A model generated the notes under the pieces. The model did no database searches and was not told the origin of the DNA. It worked only from the letters and a program-made list of their open reading frames with translations. DNA of 64,000 nt from AWTP1-18 sp036504515. GTDB taxonomy: Bacteria > Pseudomonadota > Gammaproteobacteria > Burkholderiales > Rhodocyclaceae. The translations under genes and the position numbers were made by a program. Within the stretch, counting starts at the first letter, position 1. The number at the start of each line of letters is the position of its first letter. This document shows, in pieces, positions 53,679 through 62,034 of the stretch. Where the stretch lies: NCBI GenBank assembly GCA_036504515.1, contig DASXVA010000001.1, forward strand, positions 310,001 to 374,000, in the 5' to 3' direction.

Positions 53679-56156
53679 TCAGATGATGAAATTGCTGTCG
53701 CCACCTGACAGCTTCGCCATCAAGATTTCGGCAGGTTCTGGATGGCCGTAGAGATAGCCTTGATACAGATCGCAACCTCTGGCTTTGAGGAAGGCGGCCT
53801 GGGCTTCGGTTTCCACCCCCTCGGCAACTACCGTAAGGGAAAGGTGACGAGCAACGGACAACATGGCTTCCACCAGCATCGCGTCATCCGGATCCCGTGG
53901 TGCATCCTGAACAAAAGCGCGATCAATCTTCAGCTCTCGTACCGGTAGCCGCTTGAGATAGGCCAGGCTGGAATAGCCGGTGCCGAAGTCATCGATGGCA
54001 AACTCGACACCGATACTTTGCAACTCGGTCATCCGGGCGATCGTTTCGTGGATGTCGTCGATGAGCAAGCCTTCTGTCACTTCAAGGGTTAGCTGCCGTG
54101 GATCGGCACCAGTCTCTTGCAGAATTTCCCTGACCCGTTGCACGAAACCTGTCTGCCTGAACTGACGTGGGCTCACATTCACTGCGATGCGAAAACCAGA
54201 ACCGTCATGATTGGGAACTCGACATCGAGGAAGAAGACTGCATGCCTGGGCCAGAACCCATTCGCCCAATGGCACAATCAATCCGGACTCTTCTGCCAGG
54301 GGAATGAAATGGCCAGGGGGTACCAATCCCTTTTCTGGGTGCTGCCAGCGCACCAACGCTTCAGCACCGACAATACGGCCTTCAGCATCTACCTGGGGCT
54401 GCAGATACAGCCGAAGTTCATCATTCCCCAGCGCCTCCCGTAAATTGCTCTCCAGCGTAAAACGTGACTCGGCTTGGATTTGCATGGAGGGCTCAAAAAA
54501 ACTGATGGTATTGCGTCCCCCGGCCTTGGCCCTGTACATGGCGGTATCTGCTTCCTTGAGCAAATCGTCCGGCTGTTCATCTCCCTTGGGGAAAAGGGAG
54601 ATGCCAATGCTGGCGGTCAGCAGAAATGCTTCGCCATCCACTTCAATAGGCGCGGCCTGCATCTGGCGCAAACTCTCTGCTACGCCAAAAGCAAATCGTG
54701 CAGCGACCTGGAGTGAGTTGGCGATACCGGGCAATAACACGGCAAAGGTATCACCATCAAAATGGGCAAAGGTTGCAGTCGCAGGAATACCGGTCCCCAA
54801 ACGTTGAGCGGTTTCGGTCAGGAGGCGATCACCAAGGGCGTGGCCCCGAGCATCATTGAGATGCTTGAAATGATCCAGGTCCAGTTGCAGTACTGCCCCG
54901 TAAGAATTGAGCTGTCGATCAGCGTTAATGGCCGTGGCCAGGCGATCCAGAAACAGGCGGCGGTTGGGAAGATTTGTCAGAAAGTCGTGATAGGCCAGCC
55001 ATTCGATTTCAGCTTCGGCGCGACGATGCTCAGTTATATCGGTAACCGAGCCAATGAATCCCGAAAGGTGGCCATCGCCGTCCCGCTCCGGCTCGATCTG
55101 ACTGACCACCCAGGAAACATGACCGTCCGAATGCACAAAACGGAATTCCCGCCGAATGGGCATACCCCTCGCTACTGCTGCATTCCAGTCATCAAACAGG
55201 GGCATCCTGTCCTCAACATGGACAGCCTTTTGCCAACCATTCCCATTTGCATCTTCTGCGGTCAGGCCCGTGATCTCACACCACTGTTCATTAACGTAAA
55301 CACAGCTTCCATCCGCAGTGCAGCGAAATATACCGACCGGTACCACTTCCATCAGACTCCGGTATTGCGCTTCCCGTGTCGTCAGGGTCTGCATGTTCTC
55401 TGCCAAAAGACGGCTGGCTTCATTGAAACCTCGCGCGACACTGACCACCTCCGGAGGACCAATTTCTTGAACTTGCACTCCGCGTTGTCCTGCAGCAAGC
55501 TGGGCAACCGCGTTATTTAACTGATCGAGGGGTCGCGTCACAGCTCGCCTTAGCAAGGAAGCCATCAAGATGGCGACCAATATAGCTCCCGCCAGTTCTG
55601 GAATTCTGGCGGTAAGTACCTGCATCGTTGCCTCGTCAAAGGCCCGCGCCATATCCCTAGTAACGACCACCAACCCTCGATGGGTGCTACGGACTTCGTT
55701 GCGCTGAGCGGGCAAAGCATAGGATGACAAGCCTAAAAGGCCACGCTGATCCGGCAACAAACTAATCGACTGTACCCGCTGCTGCAGGGCCAGCTGCGTC
55801 CGGTCTGCATCAAAGCCTGGCAATTTGTCGCGGATGCTCTGCCCTATCCAGGCACGACTTTGGGCAAGAACAATGCGTCCTTCTGCATCCGTCAGAAAGA
55901 TAGCAAGCAAGGTGGGCTCAGTCGAAAGGTGGGCAATTTCTGCCTCAACCTCGCCCAGACTGCTTCCTTGCCCCCGCTCGGCCAAGCGGGTCAAACGGGC
56001 AACATCATGACGCAGTATTTCCTGTGTATCCCTTAGCAAAATCGTACTTCTGTCATGGACACCATTAACGACCGAAACTGCAAGTGACAGTAAATAACAA
56101 CCCAAGACCACCAAGGGCAGCCAGAGACGCAGGGGAAGCACCGGCAGCAGCTTCAT
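53679..56156 (-). CDS. Membrane HAMP-PAS-degenerate GGDEF-EAL c-di-GMP phosphodiesterase
   Basis: 825 residues from the ATG at 56156, with GGGAG before it; a longer frame to 56294 lies in the upstream gene. Two membrane segments (about 10-30 and 180-200) bracket a periplasmic sensor of about 150 residues; then HAMP, one PAS (VVPVGIFRCTADGSCVYVN), a GGDEF domain whose active motif reads DGDTF, and an EAL domain with intact GAEALVRWQHPEKG and DDFGTGYSSLAYL. It probably only degrades c-di-GMP, with the GGDEF as regulator. Its start overlaps the stop of the substrate-binding lipoprotein by four bases. Confidence 0.92.
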   Translation of the reverse strand: MKLLPVLPLRLWLPLVVLGCYLLSLAVSVVNGVHDRSTILLRDTQEILRHDVARLTRLAERGQGSSLGEVEAEIAHLSTEPTLLAIFLTDAEGRIVLAQSRAWIGQSIRDKLPGFDADRTQLALQQRVQSISLLPDQRGLLGLSSYALPAQRNEVRSTHRGLVVVTRDMARAFDEATMQVLTARIPELAGAILVAILMASLLRRAVTRPLDQLNNAVAQLAAGQRGVQVQEIGPPEVVSVARGFNEASRLLAENMQTLTTREAQYRSLMEVVPVGIFRCTADGSCVYVNEQWCEITGLTAEDANGNGWQKAVHVEDRMPLFDDWNAAVARGMPIRREFRFVHSDGHVSWVVSQIEPERDGDGHLSGFIGSVTDITEHRRAEAEIEWLAYHDFLTNLPNRRLFLDRLATAINADRQLNSYGAVLQLDLDHFKHLNDARGHALGDRLLTETAQRLGTGIPATATFAHFDGDTFAVLLPGIANSLQVAARFAFGVAESLRQMQAAPIEVDGEAFLLTASIGISLFPKGDEQPDDLLKEADTAMYRAKAGGRNTISFFEPSMQIQAESRFTLESNLREALGNDELRLYLQPQVDAEGRIVGAEALVRWQHPEKGLVPPGHFIPLAEESGLIVPLGEWVLAQACSLLPRCRVPNHDGSGFRIAVNVSPRQFRQTGFVQRVREILQETGADPRQLTLEVTEGLLIDDIHETIARMTELQSIGVEFAIDDFGTGYSSLAYLKRLPVRELKIDRAFVQDAPRDPDDAMLVEAMLSVARHLSLTVVAEGVETEAQAAFLKARGCDLYQGYLYGHPEPAEILMAKLSGGDSNFII

Positions 56157-57139
56157 GAAATCTCCCGAGGCAGATACTGGGCATCGGCGAAGGAAACACT
56201 TACCGGTGTAGCTGGAAGCAATTTGTAGCGCCGCATCACGTCTTGCAGAAGGCGCACAGTGTCGTCCAGCTTGGGATGTCCGCCAGCTAGCCATGCCTGG
56301 TTGGCAATGAGATCCGGCATATCCATGACATCGTAAAGAGGAGATACTTCCTCAGGCTTGAGATTGAGTCGAGAGGCGATGATCTTTGCGGAAGCAACAG
56401 GATTTCGTTTCATTTCCTGTAGTGCGTGGAAATGCGCGGCGACCAGCTGTTGCAATGCTGCACTGTGGTTCGTCAACACATCACTGCGCAGCGCCAGTAC
56501 ATCCACAATCTGCCCGTGGATCATCGACGAATCAAAAAGCATGCGGGCGCCGGCAGCAAGTAATTGGCTTCGCACTGGATCATAGGTGACGATGGCATCG
56601 ACTTCTCGTGCAAGGAATGCACTATGGTGTTTGTCTATCGTCATGTAGACCGGAACAACATCCTGGATGGCAAGCCCGGCGGCTGTCAAAGCACCTTCCA
56701 GCATCAGGGCCCCTGTCGCCGAATTCTCAACGCCAATTCGGCGTCCCCGCAGATTGATCAGTGAGTGATAGCGAGGTTGGGCAAGGAGGACATCCGCCCC
56801 CAAAGAGATATCCAGCACGGCCACGACTTTGAGGTCCAATCCTGCTGCTGCGACCGACATGACTTCATCCAAGGTCAACGCAGCCCCCTCCAATGCCCCG
56901 GCAAACAAGGCCTGGATGGAGTCACTGGCGGAGGGCATTTCCACCAAGCGTACAGCTTCCTGGTCGAGCCACCCTTTTTCGCGTGCCAGATACAACATCT
57001 CGTAGCCGGGCCAGGGATGGGCGCCAACGCGCAAAAGAGACTCGCCAAAGGTACAGCCGCCCAATGCGCCTGCTGCGGCCATGGTGCAGGAACCGGCAGC
57101 AAGACCGAGAAAATGGCGTCGGGTAAATACGTTACTCAT
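56153..57139 (-). CDS. Substrate-binding lipoprotein (NMT1/SsuA-like) coupled to the EAL gene
   Basis: 328 residues from the ATG at 57139; longer frames lack a signal. The N-terminus has a twin-arginine motif TRRHFLGLAAG and then a lipobox-like GALGGC near residue 28. The rest is a type-2 periplasmic-binding fold of the nitrate/taurine/thiamine-precursor group (VGAHPWPGYEMLYLAREKG, GRRIGVENSATGALML, AIVTYDPVRSQLLAAGA). No ABC permease or ATPase is nearby. Overlap with the EAL gene suggests it is the ligand-binding partner of that sensor, not an importer part. It begins 31 bases after the photolyase stop. Confidence 0.82.
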   Translation of the reverse strand: MSNVFTRRHFLGLAAGSCTMAAAGALGGCTFGESLLRVGAHPWPGYEMLYLAREKGWLDQEAVRLVEMPSASDSIQALFAGALEGAALTLDEVMSVAAAGLDLKVVAVLDISLGADVLLAQPRYHSLINLRGRRIGVENSATGALMLEGALTAAGLAIQDVVPVYMTIDKHHSAFLAREVDAIVTYDPVRSQLLAAGARMLFDSSMIHGQIVDVLALRSDVLTNHSAALQQLVAAHFHALQEMKRNPVASAKIIASRLNLKPEEVSPLYDVMDMPDLIANQAWLAGGHPKLDDTVRLLQDVMRRYKLLPATPVSVSFADAQYLPREIS

Positions 57140-57170
57140 GGGATGGATACTACCTATATTTCCAGCGCCG

Positions 57171-58613
57171 TTACGAGGCCTTGCGCAGAATTCCAAACCT
57201 GTCCAAGGTTCGCTGCCTCGCCTCTGCATGGTCCACAACTGGCTTTGGATAATCCCGTCCCAACAGGGTTCCACAAGCTTGCTGTTCTAGGGCCGACATC
57301 AACCAGGGTGCATGAATGTATTTGTCCGGTACCTTGGCCAGCTCAGGAACATAACGCCGGATGAATGCGCCTTTGGGATCAAACTTTTCCGATTGGGTAA
57401 CCGGATTGAAAATCCGAAACCAGGGTTGTGCATCACAACCGGTAGATGCGGCCCACTGCCAGCCGCCGTTATTAGCTGCCAGATCGAAATCAATTAAATG
57501 CCGGGCGAAATGGGCCTCGCCTTCCCGCCAGGAAATACCCAGATCCTTTGTTAAAAAAGAGGCGCTGACCATGCGCAGCCGATTATGCATGTAGCCTGTC
57601 TGGGCCAGTTGTCGCTGGGCAGCATCCACCAGGGGGTAACCGGTCTGACCTTGCTTCCAAGCTGCCAACATTGATGGCGCATTGTCCCATTCGATACGGT
57701 CGTATTCAGCCTTGAAACAGTGATCCACCACCCGTGGGTTGTGCCAGAGAATGGCATGGTAGAAGTCGCGCCAGATCAATTCTGACAACCAGACTGCAGC
57801 CCCTTCACTTTTTCTTAGCATTGCTCGCCCATGGGCATAGGCGGCCAACTGCCGTATCGAAAGCGTACCAAAGCGCAGATGACAGGAAAGATAGGAAGGC
57901 CCTTTTAGGCTTGGATAATCACGTTTCTGGCCATAGTCATCAATCCGGGCCGCGAAGTCCCGCAACAACACTTGGGCTCCATCCATGCCTAGTGGTAACT
58001 TCAAGTCGCTCAAATTGGTCGGCGCAAAACCTAGTTCTGTTAAGGTTGGTATAGACGCTGGTACCGCCGGGGCTAGGTGTGTCAGATATTTTTCTACGGG
58101 GTAAGGTTTGAGGTAGAAATCGTTAATCTTTTTCAGCCAGGCATTCTTATAAGGCGTGAAAACAGAAAATGGCTGGCCGGCCTGGGTCAGCACTTCATTA
58201 CGATCAAAAACCACCTGGTCCTTGAAGTCGACGAAGCCCAATCCTTGACTCATCAGGGCCGAAGCTACAGCAGCATCGCGGTCGATGGCAGAAGGTTCGT
58301 AATCCCGATTGGTGAATACCGTATCCACCTTCAATTCAGTAGCCAGGCAAGGGATAAGCTCCCGAGGGGAACCTTGGCGCACAATTAGTCCGCCGCCCTT
58401 TTCCCTTAACGCAAGATCCAACTGCTGTACTGAGTGATGGATAAATTCGACTCGTCGATCCTGAGTCAATCCCTGCCTCAGTAGCGGTTCAAGAATGTCA
58501 CTATCGAAAATGAAAACACACCATACGCATTCGTGCTGACGCAGAGCGTGATAGAGAGCGGCGTGATCATGAAGCCGTAAGTCGCGGCGGAACCAAACGA
58601 GGGCAGAAGTCAT
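57171..58613 (-). CDS. phr: Deoxyribodipyrimidine photolyase
   Basis: 480 residues from the ATG at 58613 (MTSALVWFRRDLRLHDH). Residues 1-130 are the N-terminal photolyase domain; the FAD domain has SYLSCHLRFGTLSIRQL, ELIWRDFYHAIL, and the tryptophan-rich NNGGWQWAASTGCDAQPWFR. This is class I CPD photolyase, which splits UV dimers using blue light. It heads a minus-strand series with the substrate-binding lipoprotein and EAL protein. Confidence 0.94.
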   Translation of the reverse strand: MTSALVWFRRDLRLHDHAALYHALRQHECVWCVFIFDSDILEPLLRQGLTQDRRVEFIHHSVQQLDLALREKGGGLIVRQGSPRELIPCLATELKVDTVFTNRDYEPSAIDRDAAVASALMSQGLGFVDFKDQVVFDRNEVLTQAGQPFSVFTPYKNAWLKKINDFYLKPYPVEKYLTHLAPAVPASIPTLTELGFAPTNLSDLKLPLGMDGAQVLLRDFAARIDDYGQKRDYPSLKGPSYLSCHLRFGTLSIRQLAAYAHGRAMLRKSEGAAVWLSELIWRDFYHAILWHNPRVVDHCFKAEYDRIEWDNAPSMLAAWKQGQTGYPLVDAAQRQLAQTGYMHNRLRMVSASFLTKDLGISWREGEAHFARHLIDFDLAANNGGWQWAASTGCDAQPWFRIFNPVTQSEKFDPKGAFIRRYVPELAKVPDKYIHAPWLMSALEQQACGTLLGRDYPKPVVDHAEARQRTLDRFGILRKAS

Positions 58614-58654
58614 GGGGCGATGATGCCATTGACGGACTCGTTTGGGGATACCCA

Positions 58655-58683
58655 AACAAAACGGGCACCCGCAGGTGCCCGTT
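58655..58683 (-). terminator. Rho-independent terminator of the porin-glnK-amtB operon
   Basis: Stem AACGGGCACC/GGTGCCCGTT with a CGCA loop; on the minus strand it is followed by TTTGTTTGGG. It separates amtB from the photolyase gene. Confidence 0.85.
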
Positions 58684-58720
58684 TTTCGGTCATCCGTGGA
58701 TGACCTTGGCTTGCAGCTTC

Positions 58721-60193
58721 TTACTGGTGGTAAGCAGACTCGCCATGGGAGGTGATGTCGAGGCCTTCGCGCTCTTCGTCTTCCGGTACGCGCAGGCCGA
58801 TCACGAGATCAACCAGCTTGTAGGAGATAAAGGCAACAACGCCGGACCAAACGATGGTGGTACCAACGCCGGTCAGCTGAATGATGACTTGGTCAGCAAT
58901 GGAGTAGGAATCGGCAACCTTGTTGGCCACGTAATCGTAGATGCCGCTACCGCCCAGGGAAGGGGCAGCAAAAACACCGGTCAGAGTAGCGCCGAGAATG
59001 CCGCCAACGCCGTGAACACCGAACACGTCCAGAGAGTCATCAGCGCCCAGCAACTTCTTGAGGCCATTAACACCCCAGAGGCAAACAACACCAGCCAGAA
59101 GACCGATCACCAGAGCACCACCAACACCGACAAAACCGGCAGCGGGAGTAATAGCAACCAGACCAGCAACGGCGCCAGATGCTGCACCCAGGCCGGAGGG
59201 CTTGCCCTTCAGCAGCCATTCAGCAATCAGCCAGGACAGGGTTGCGGCAGCAGTTGCCAACCATGTGTTGGTAAAGGCCAGAGCGGCAGTGCCATTGGCT
59301 TCGAGAGCGGAACCGGCATTGAAACCAAACCAGCCAAACCACAGCAGAGAGGCGCCAACAATGGTCAGGGTCAGGGAGTGAGGAGCAAAGGAGTCCTTAC
59401 CATAACCAACGCGCTTGCCGATCAGGAAGGCGCCGATCAAACCGGCAACAGCAGCATTGATATGCACCACGGTACCGCCAGCAAAGTCGAGAGCACCCTT
59501 CTGGAACAGCCAGCCAGCAGTTGCATTCAGCTTGTCAGCTTCGGCAGCGGACACATAGCCATCGGGACCGGCCCAGTACCAAACCATGTGAGCGATGGGC
59601 AGGTAGGAGAAGGTGAACCACAGCACGGAGAACAGCAGCACAGCGGAGAACTTAATACGCTCAGCGAAGGAGCCGAGGATCAGTGCCACAGTGATGGCAG
59701 CAAACGCGCCCTGGAAGGGGATGTAGGCCAGTTCGGACACTACGACACCCTTACTGAAGGTTGCGGCAACGCTATCAGGCGTCACACCCTTCAGGAACAG
59801 CTTGTCGAGGCTACCGAAAAAGGCATTGCCCTCAGTGAAGGCGATGGAGTAGCCGTAGATGGCCCACAACACGCTGATCAGAGAGAACACCACAAACACC
59901 TGAAGCAGCACGGACAGCATGTTCTTGCTACGTACCAGACCGCCGTAGAACAGGGCCAGGCCGGGGATACTCATCAGGATCACCAGAGCCGTGGAAACCA
60001 GCAGCCAGGTGTTGTCGCCCTTGTTGGGAACAAGGACAGGAGGAGCCGCATCAGCAGGTGCGGCTCCCGCTGCAGCGGGAGCCGCTGCAGGTGCAGTCAC
60101 AGCGGGAGCGTCGGCAGGCTTTTCATCAGCCCAGGCAACACTGGTAAAACCAACGGCCAGAGCCATCAGTACGGATGCAATAATTTTTTTCAT
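58721..60193 (-). CDS. amtB: Ammonium transporter AmtB
   Basis: 490 residues from the ATG at 60193 behind AGGGGAACGACAAA; an open frame back to 60286 overlaps glnK and is rejected. A cleavable signal (ending SVAWA) is followed by an Ala/Pro-rich stretch (about 23-50) not found in short AmtB proteins, then 11 membrane segments with IPGLALFYGGLVRSKN, the pore region FAGGTVVHINAAVAGL and the conserved His pair. It moves ammonium across the inner membrane and is gated by GlnK. Confidence 0.95.
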   Translation of the reverse strand: MKKIIASVLMALAVGFTSVAWADEKPADAPAVTAPAAAPAAAGAAPADAAPPVLVPNKGDNTWLLVSTALVILMSIPGLALFYGGLVRSKNMLSVLLQVFVVFSLISVLWAIYGYSIAFTEGNAFFGSLDKLFLKGVTPDSVAATFSKGVVVSELAYIPFQGAFAAITVALILGSFAERIKFSAVLLFSVLWFTFSYLPIAHMVWYWAGPDGYVSAAEADKLNATAGWLFQKGALDFAGGTVVHINAAVAGLIGAFLIGKRVGYGKDSFAPHSLTLTIVGASLLWFGWFGFNAGSALEANGTAALAFTNTWLATAAATLSWLIAEWLLKGKPSGLGAASGAVAGLVAITPAAGFVGVGGALVIGLLAGVVCLWGVNGLKKLLGADDSLDVFGVHGVGGILGATLTGVFAAPSLGGSGIYDYVANKVADSYSIADQVIIQLTGVGTTIVWSGVVAFISYKLVDLVIGLRVPEDEEREGLDITSHGESAYHQ

Positions 60194-60206
60194 TTTGTCG
60201 TTCCCC

Positions 60207-60545
60207 TTAGAGCGCTTCTTCGCCGGTTTCACCGGTGCGGATGCGAATGACCTGCTCCACGTCGAAGACAAAAATCTTGCCGTCACCGATCTTGCCAGTG
60301 CTAGCGGACTTCTCGATGGCCTCGATCACCTGGTCGAGAATGTCGTCGCGTACGGCGGCCTCGACCTTGACCTTGGGAAGAAAATCGACGACATATTCAG
60401 CACCCCGATACAGCTCGGTATGGCCTTTCTGCCGGCCAAACCCCTTGACCTCGGTGACAGTGATGCCCTGAACGCCAACGGCGGCCAGCGCTTCACGCAC
60501 CTCGTCAAGCTTGAACGGCTTGATGATGGCGGTTACCAGTTTCAT
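60207..60545 (-). CDS. glnK: PII signal protein GlnK
   Basis: 112 residues, canonical PII length. The uridylylated tyrosine is Y51 in the T-loop TELYRGAEYVVDF, and the B- and C-loops TGKIGDGKIFV and RIRTGETG are intact. It senses 2-oxoglutarate, ATP/ADP and nitrogen state and blocks AmtB. 13 bases separate it from amtB. Confidence 0.95.
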   Translation of the reverse strand: MKLVTAIIKPFKLDEVREALAAVGVQGITVTEVKGFGRQKGHTELYRGAEYVVDFLPKVKVEAAVRDDILDQVIEAIEKSASTGKIGDGKIFVFDVEQVIRIRTGETGEEAL

Positions 60546-60590
60546 GACTTATATCCTTTGGAAAGGTTTATTTGAATTTGTGTGACATTC

Positions 60591-60618
60591 CACCGACGCC
60601 GGCCGGGTCGCCGGTGGA
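60591..60618 (-). other. Intercistronic hairpin between the porin and glnK
   Basis: CCACCG/CGGTGG arms with further GC pairing inside (CG/CG), no U-run. It may stabilise the porin message or partly attenuate glnK-amtB readthrough. Confidence 0.35.
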
Positions 60619-60638
60619 TTTACTACGTCAGGTAATGC

Positions 60639-61517
60639 TTAGAAAGTCTTGGTGAAAGACAAAGTTGCGGTTCCCTTGGCAACATTGGCAAAACCAGCAC
60701 TTGGGATGCTATTCCGATCACCACTACCGTTATCCCCCCAGCAATAGGGGTTTGTACCAGTACCGTCAGCGTTACATGAACCAGAGACACTGGTTGCGGA
60801 ATAAGCCACGCCGAACACACCGAAACCCGCATCTTTCGTCAGACCGACCTTGAAATCGGTATAAGAAGCAGACTTAACACCACCAGCCGGATTAGTAGTA
60901 CCGGAGGTTGTTACCGAGTTGGCAATCTTCTGCCGTCCGATGTGCCCAATAGCGGTCCAACCATCACCAAGATCATAGTTCGCGTTCAACTCAATGTAGT
61001 CGGAACCACGGCTGTTCTGATCAAGATTACGGCCACCATACCAACCCACCATCTTGTCGGACATTGTGTAGGAGTATTTGGCAGTCAACCACTTCCAAGT
61101 CAGAGCAGCATAGGCTTCACTGGTCGTAGGGTTACCCAGACCACCAGTAGTGGCTTTGCCATGGCCAGGATAGGTGTAAGCAATAGCACCTACATCGTAG
61201 GTCCAATCTTCGTTGATAGCACCCTTATAGCCACCGTACAAATCCAGTTCCACAGAGCCCTTGCCTAGAGCATTCTTAACCCAACTAACATTGGAGCCCC
61301 AAGCACCAACATAAAAGCCATTTGAGAAAGCGTAATCCACGCCACCTTGAACAGCTGCATCACCGTGCGTCTGGCTAATGCCGCGGAAAATGTAGTCAGA
61401 AACAGCTCCGACATTGAATGTCAAAGGGGAAGCGGGAGCAGCGTCTTCAGCCATTGCAGTCATAGCGGAAGCAGCCAACAGCGCGGCGACGGAAGCGGAA
61501 AGAATTGTCTTTTTCAT
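60639..61517 (-). CDS. TorF-family putative porin (Gcw_chp family)
   Basis: 292 residues with a Sec signal ending AMTAMA (about residue 23) and a C-terminal aromatic F, the usual mark of outer-membrane beta-barrels. The body is beta-rich with alternating residues (YIFRGISQTHGDAAVQGGVD, SVELDLYGGYKGAI, DFKVGLTKDAG). It belongs to the TIGR02001/TorF family of uncharacterised porins. Upstream are a sigma-54 promoter and an NtrC-type site, and glnK-amtB follow in the same direction. A role in uptake of a nitrogen source across the outer membrane is inferred. Confidence 0.85.
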   Translation of the reverse strand: MKKTILSASVAALLAASAMTAMAEDAAPASPLTFNVGAVSDYIFRGISQTHGDAAVQGGVDYAFSNGFYVGAWGSNVSWVKNALGKGSVELDLYGGYKGAINEDWTYDVGAIAYTYPGHGKATTGGLGNPTTSEAYAALTWKWLTAKYSYTMSDKMVGWYGGRNLDQNSRGSDYIELNANYDLGDGWTAIGHIGRQKIANSVTTSGTTNPAGGVKSASYTDFKVGLTKDAGFGVFGVAYSATSVSGSCNADGTGTNPYCWGDNGSGDRNSIPSAGFANVAKGTATLSFTKTF

Positions 61518-61559
61518 TTATTGCATCTCCTAGGATATTTAAAACATCGGTCACCTAAT

Positions 61560-61575
61560 TGCAGGGACCGTGCCA
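61560..61575 (-). promoter_or_regulatory. Sigma-54 (-24/-12) promoter of the porin-glnK-amtB genes
   Basis: Minus strand TGGCACGGTCCCTGCA fits TGGCAC-N5-TTGCA with one mismatch (CTGCA). It lies 43 bases before the porin ATG, giving a leader of about 30 bases with the ribosome site AGGAGATGC. Confidence 0.8.
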
Positions 61576-61668
61576 GAAACAGAATATCAGCGTAAACAAG
61601 GAATTATTGTTTTTGATGAACTTGCTTCCTGAGATTGCGCACCATTAGAAACAGTCCCGATAAACCGA

Positions 61669-61685
61669 TGCACCAGTCAGGTGCA
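61669..61685. promoter_or_regulatory. NtrC-type enhancer site
   Basis: TGCACCAGTCAGGTGCA has perfect TGCACC/GGTGCA arms, as in NtrC sites (GCAC-N7-GTGC). Half-sites GCACCATTA (61639-61647) and TGCACCATAA (61698-61707) flank it. Its centre is about 100 bases upstream of the -24 element, a normal enhancer distance. Confidence 0.75.
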
Positions 61686-61758
61686 AATGAAAAGCAGTGC
61701 ACCATAACGGCTTCCTCCCCATGCTAGACTCAAAGCTTCGATAAACAAGGATAAGGTC

Positions 61759-61992
61759 ATGAATGCAAGCAAATTTCTCGATGAGGCTAGCACCCGTTTA
61801 AATCAAATTTTTGCGGCGGGACCTGTCGCTGATATCGAAAAAAACATCAAAGCAACCTTGGGTGGATTGTTCAGCCGGCTGGATTTGGTGACGCGAGAAG
61901 AGTTCGAAGTGCAAAAAGAAGTGCTGACTCGTACCCGGGAAAAATTGGCACAACTGGAAACACGTCTTGCCGAGCTGGACAAGAAACCCTGA
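61759..61992 (+). CDS. ubiK: UbiK / BMFP-family ubiquinone-biosynthesis accessory factor
   Basis: 77 residues. An N-terminal amphipathic helix (NASKFLDEASTRLNQIF) and a C-terminal coiled coil (EVLTRTREKLAQLETRLAEL) with VTREEFEVQKEVL, as in the YqiC/UbiK family. It helps assemble the ubiquinone-hydroxylation enzymes at the membrane. 42 bases before comM. Confidence 0.9.
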   Translation: MNASKFLDEASTRLNQIFAAGPVADIEKNIKATLGGLFSRLDLVTREEFEVQKEVLTRTREKLAQLETRLAELDKKP

Positions 61993-62034
61993 TCAGCTAC
62001 CTCCTCGTTCGTTACTTCCCTAGCTAAATCCCCC

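Noticed and set aside
58700..60250. 516-codon open frame on the plus strand
   Set aside because: Antisense to amtB, rich in Gln/His/Gly/Ser with no recognisable domain; shadow frame.
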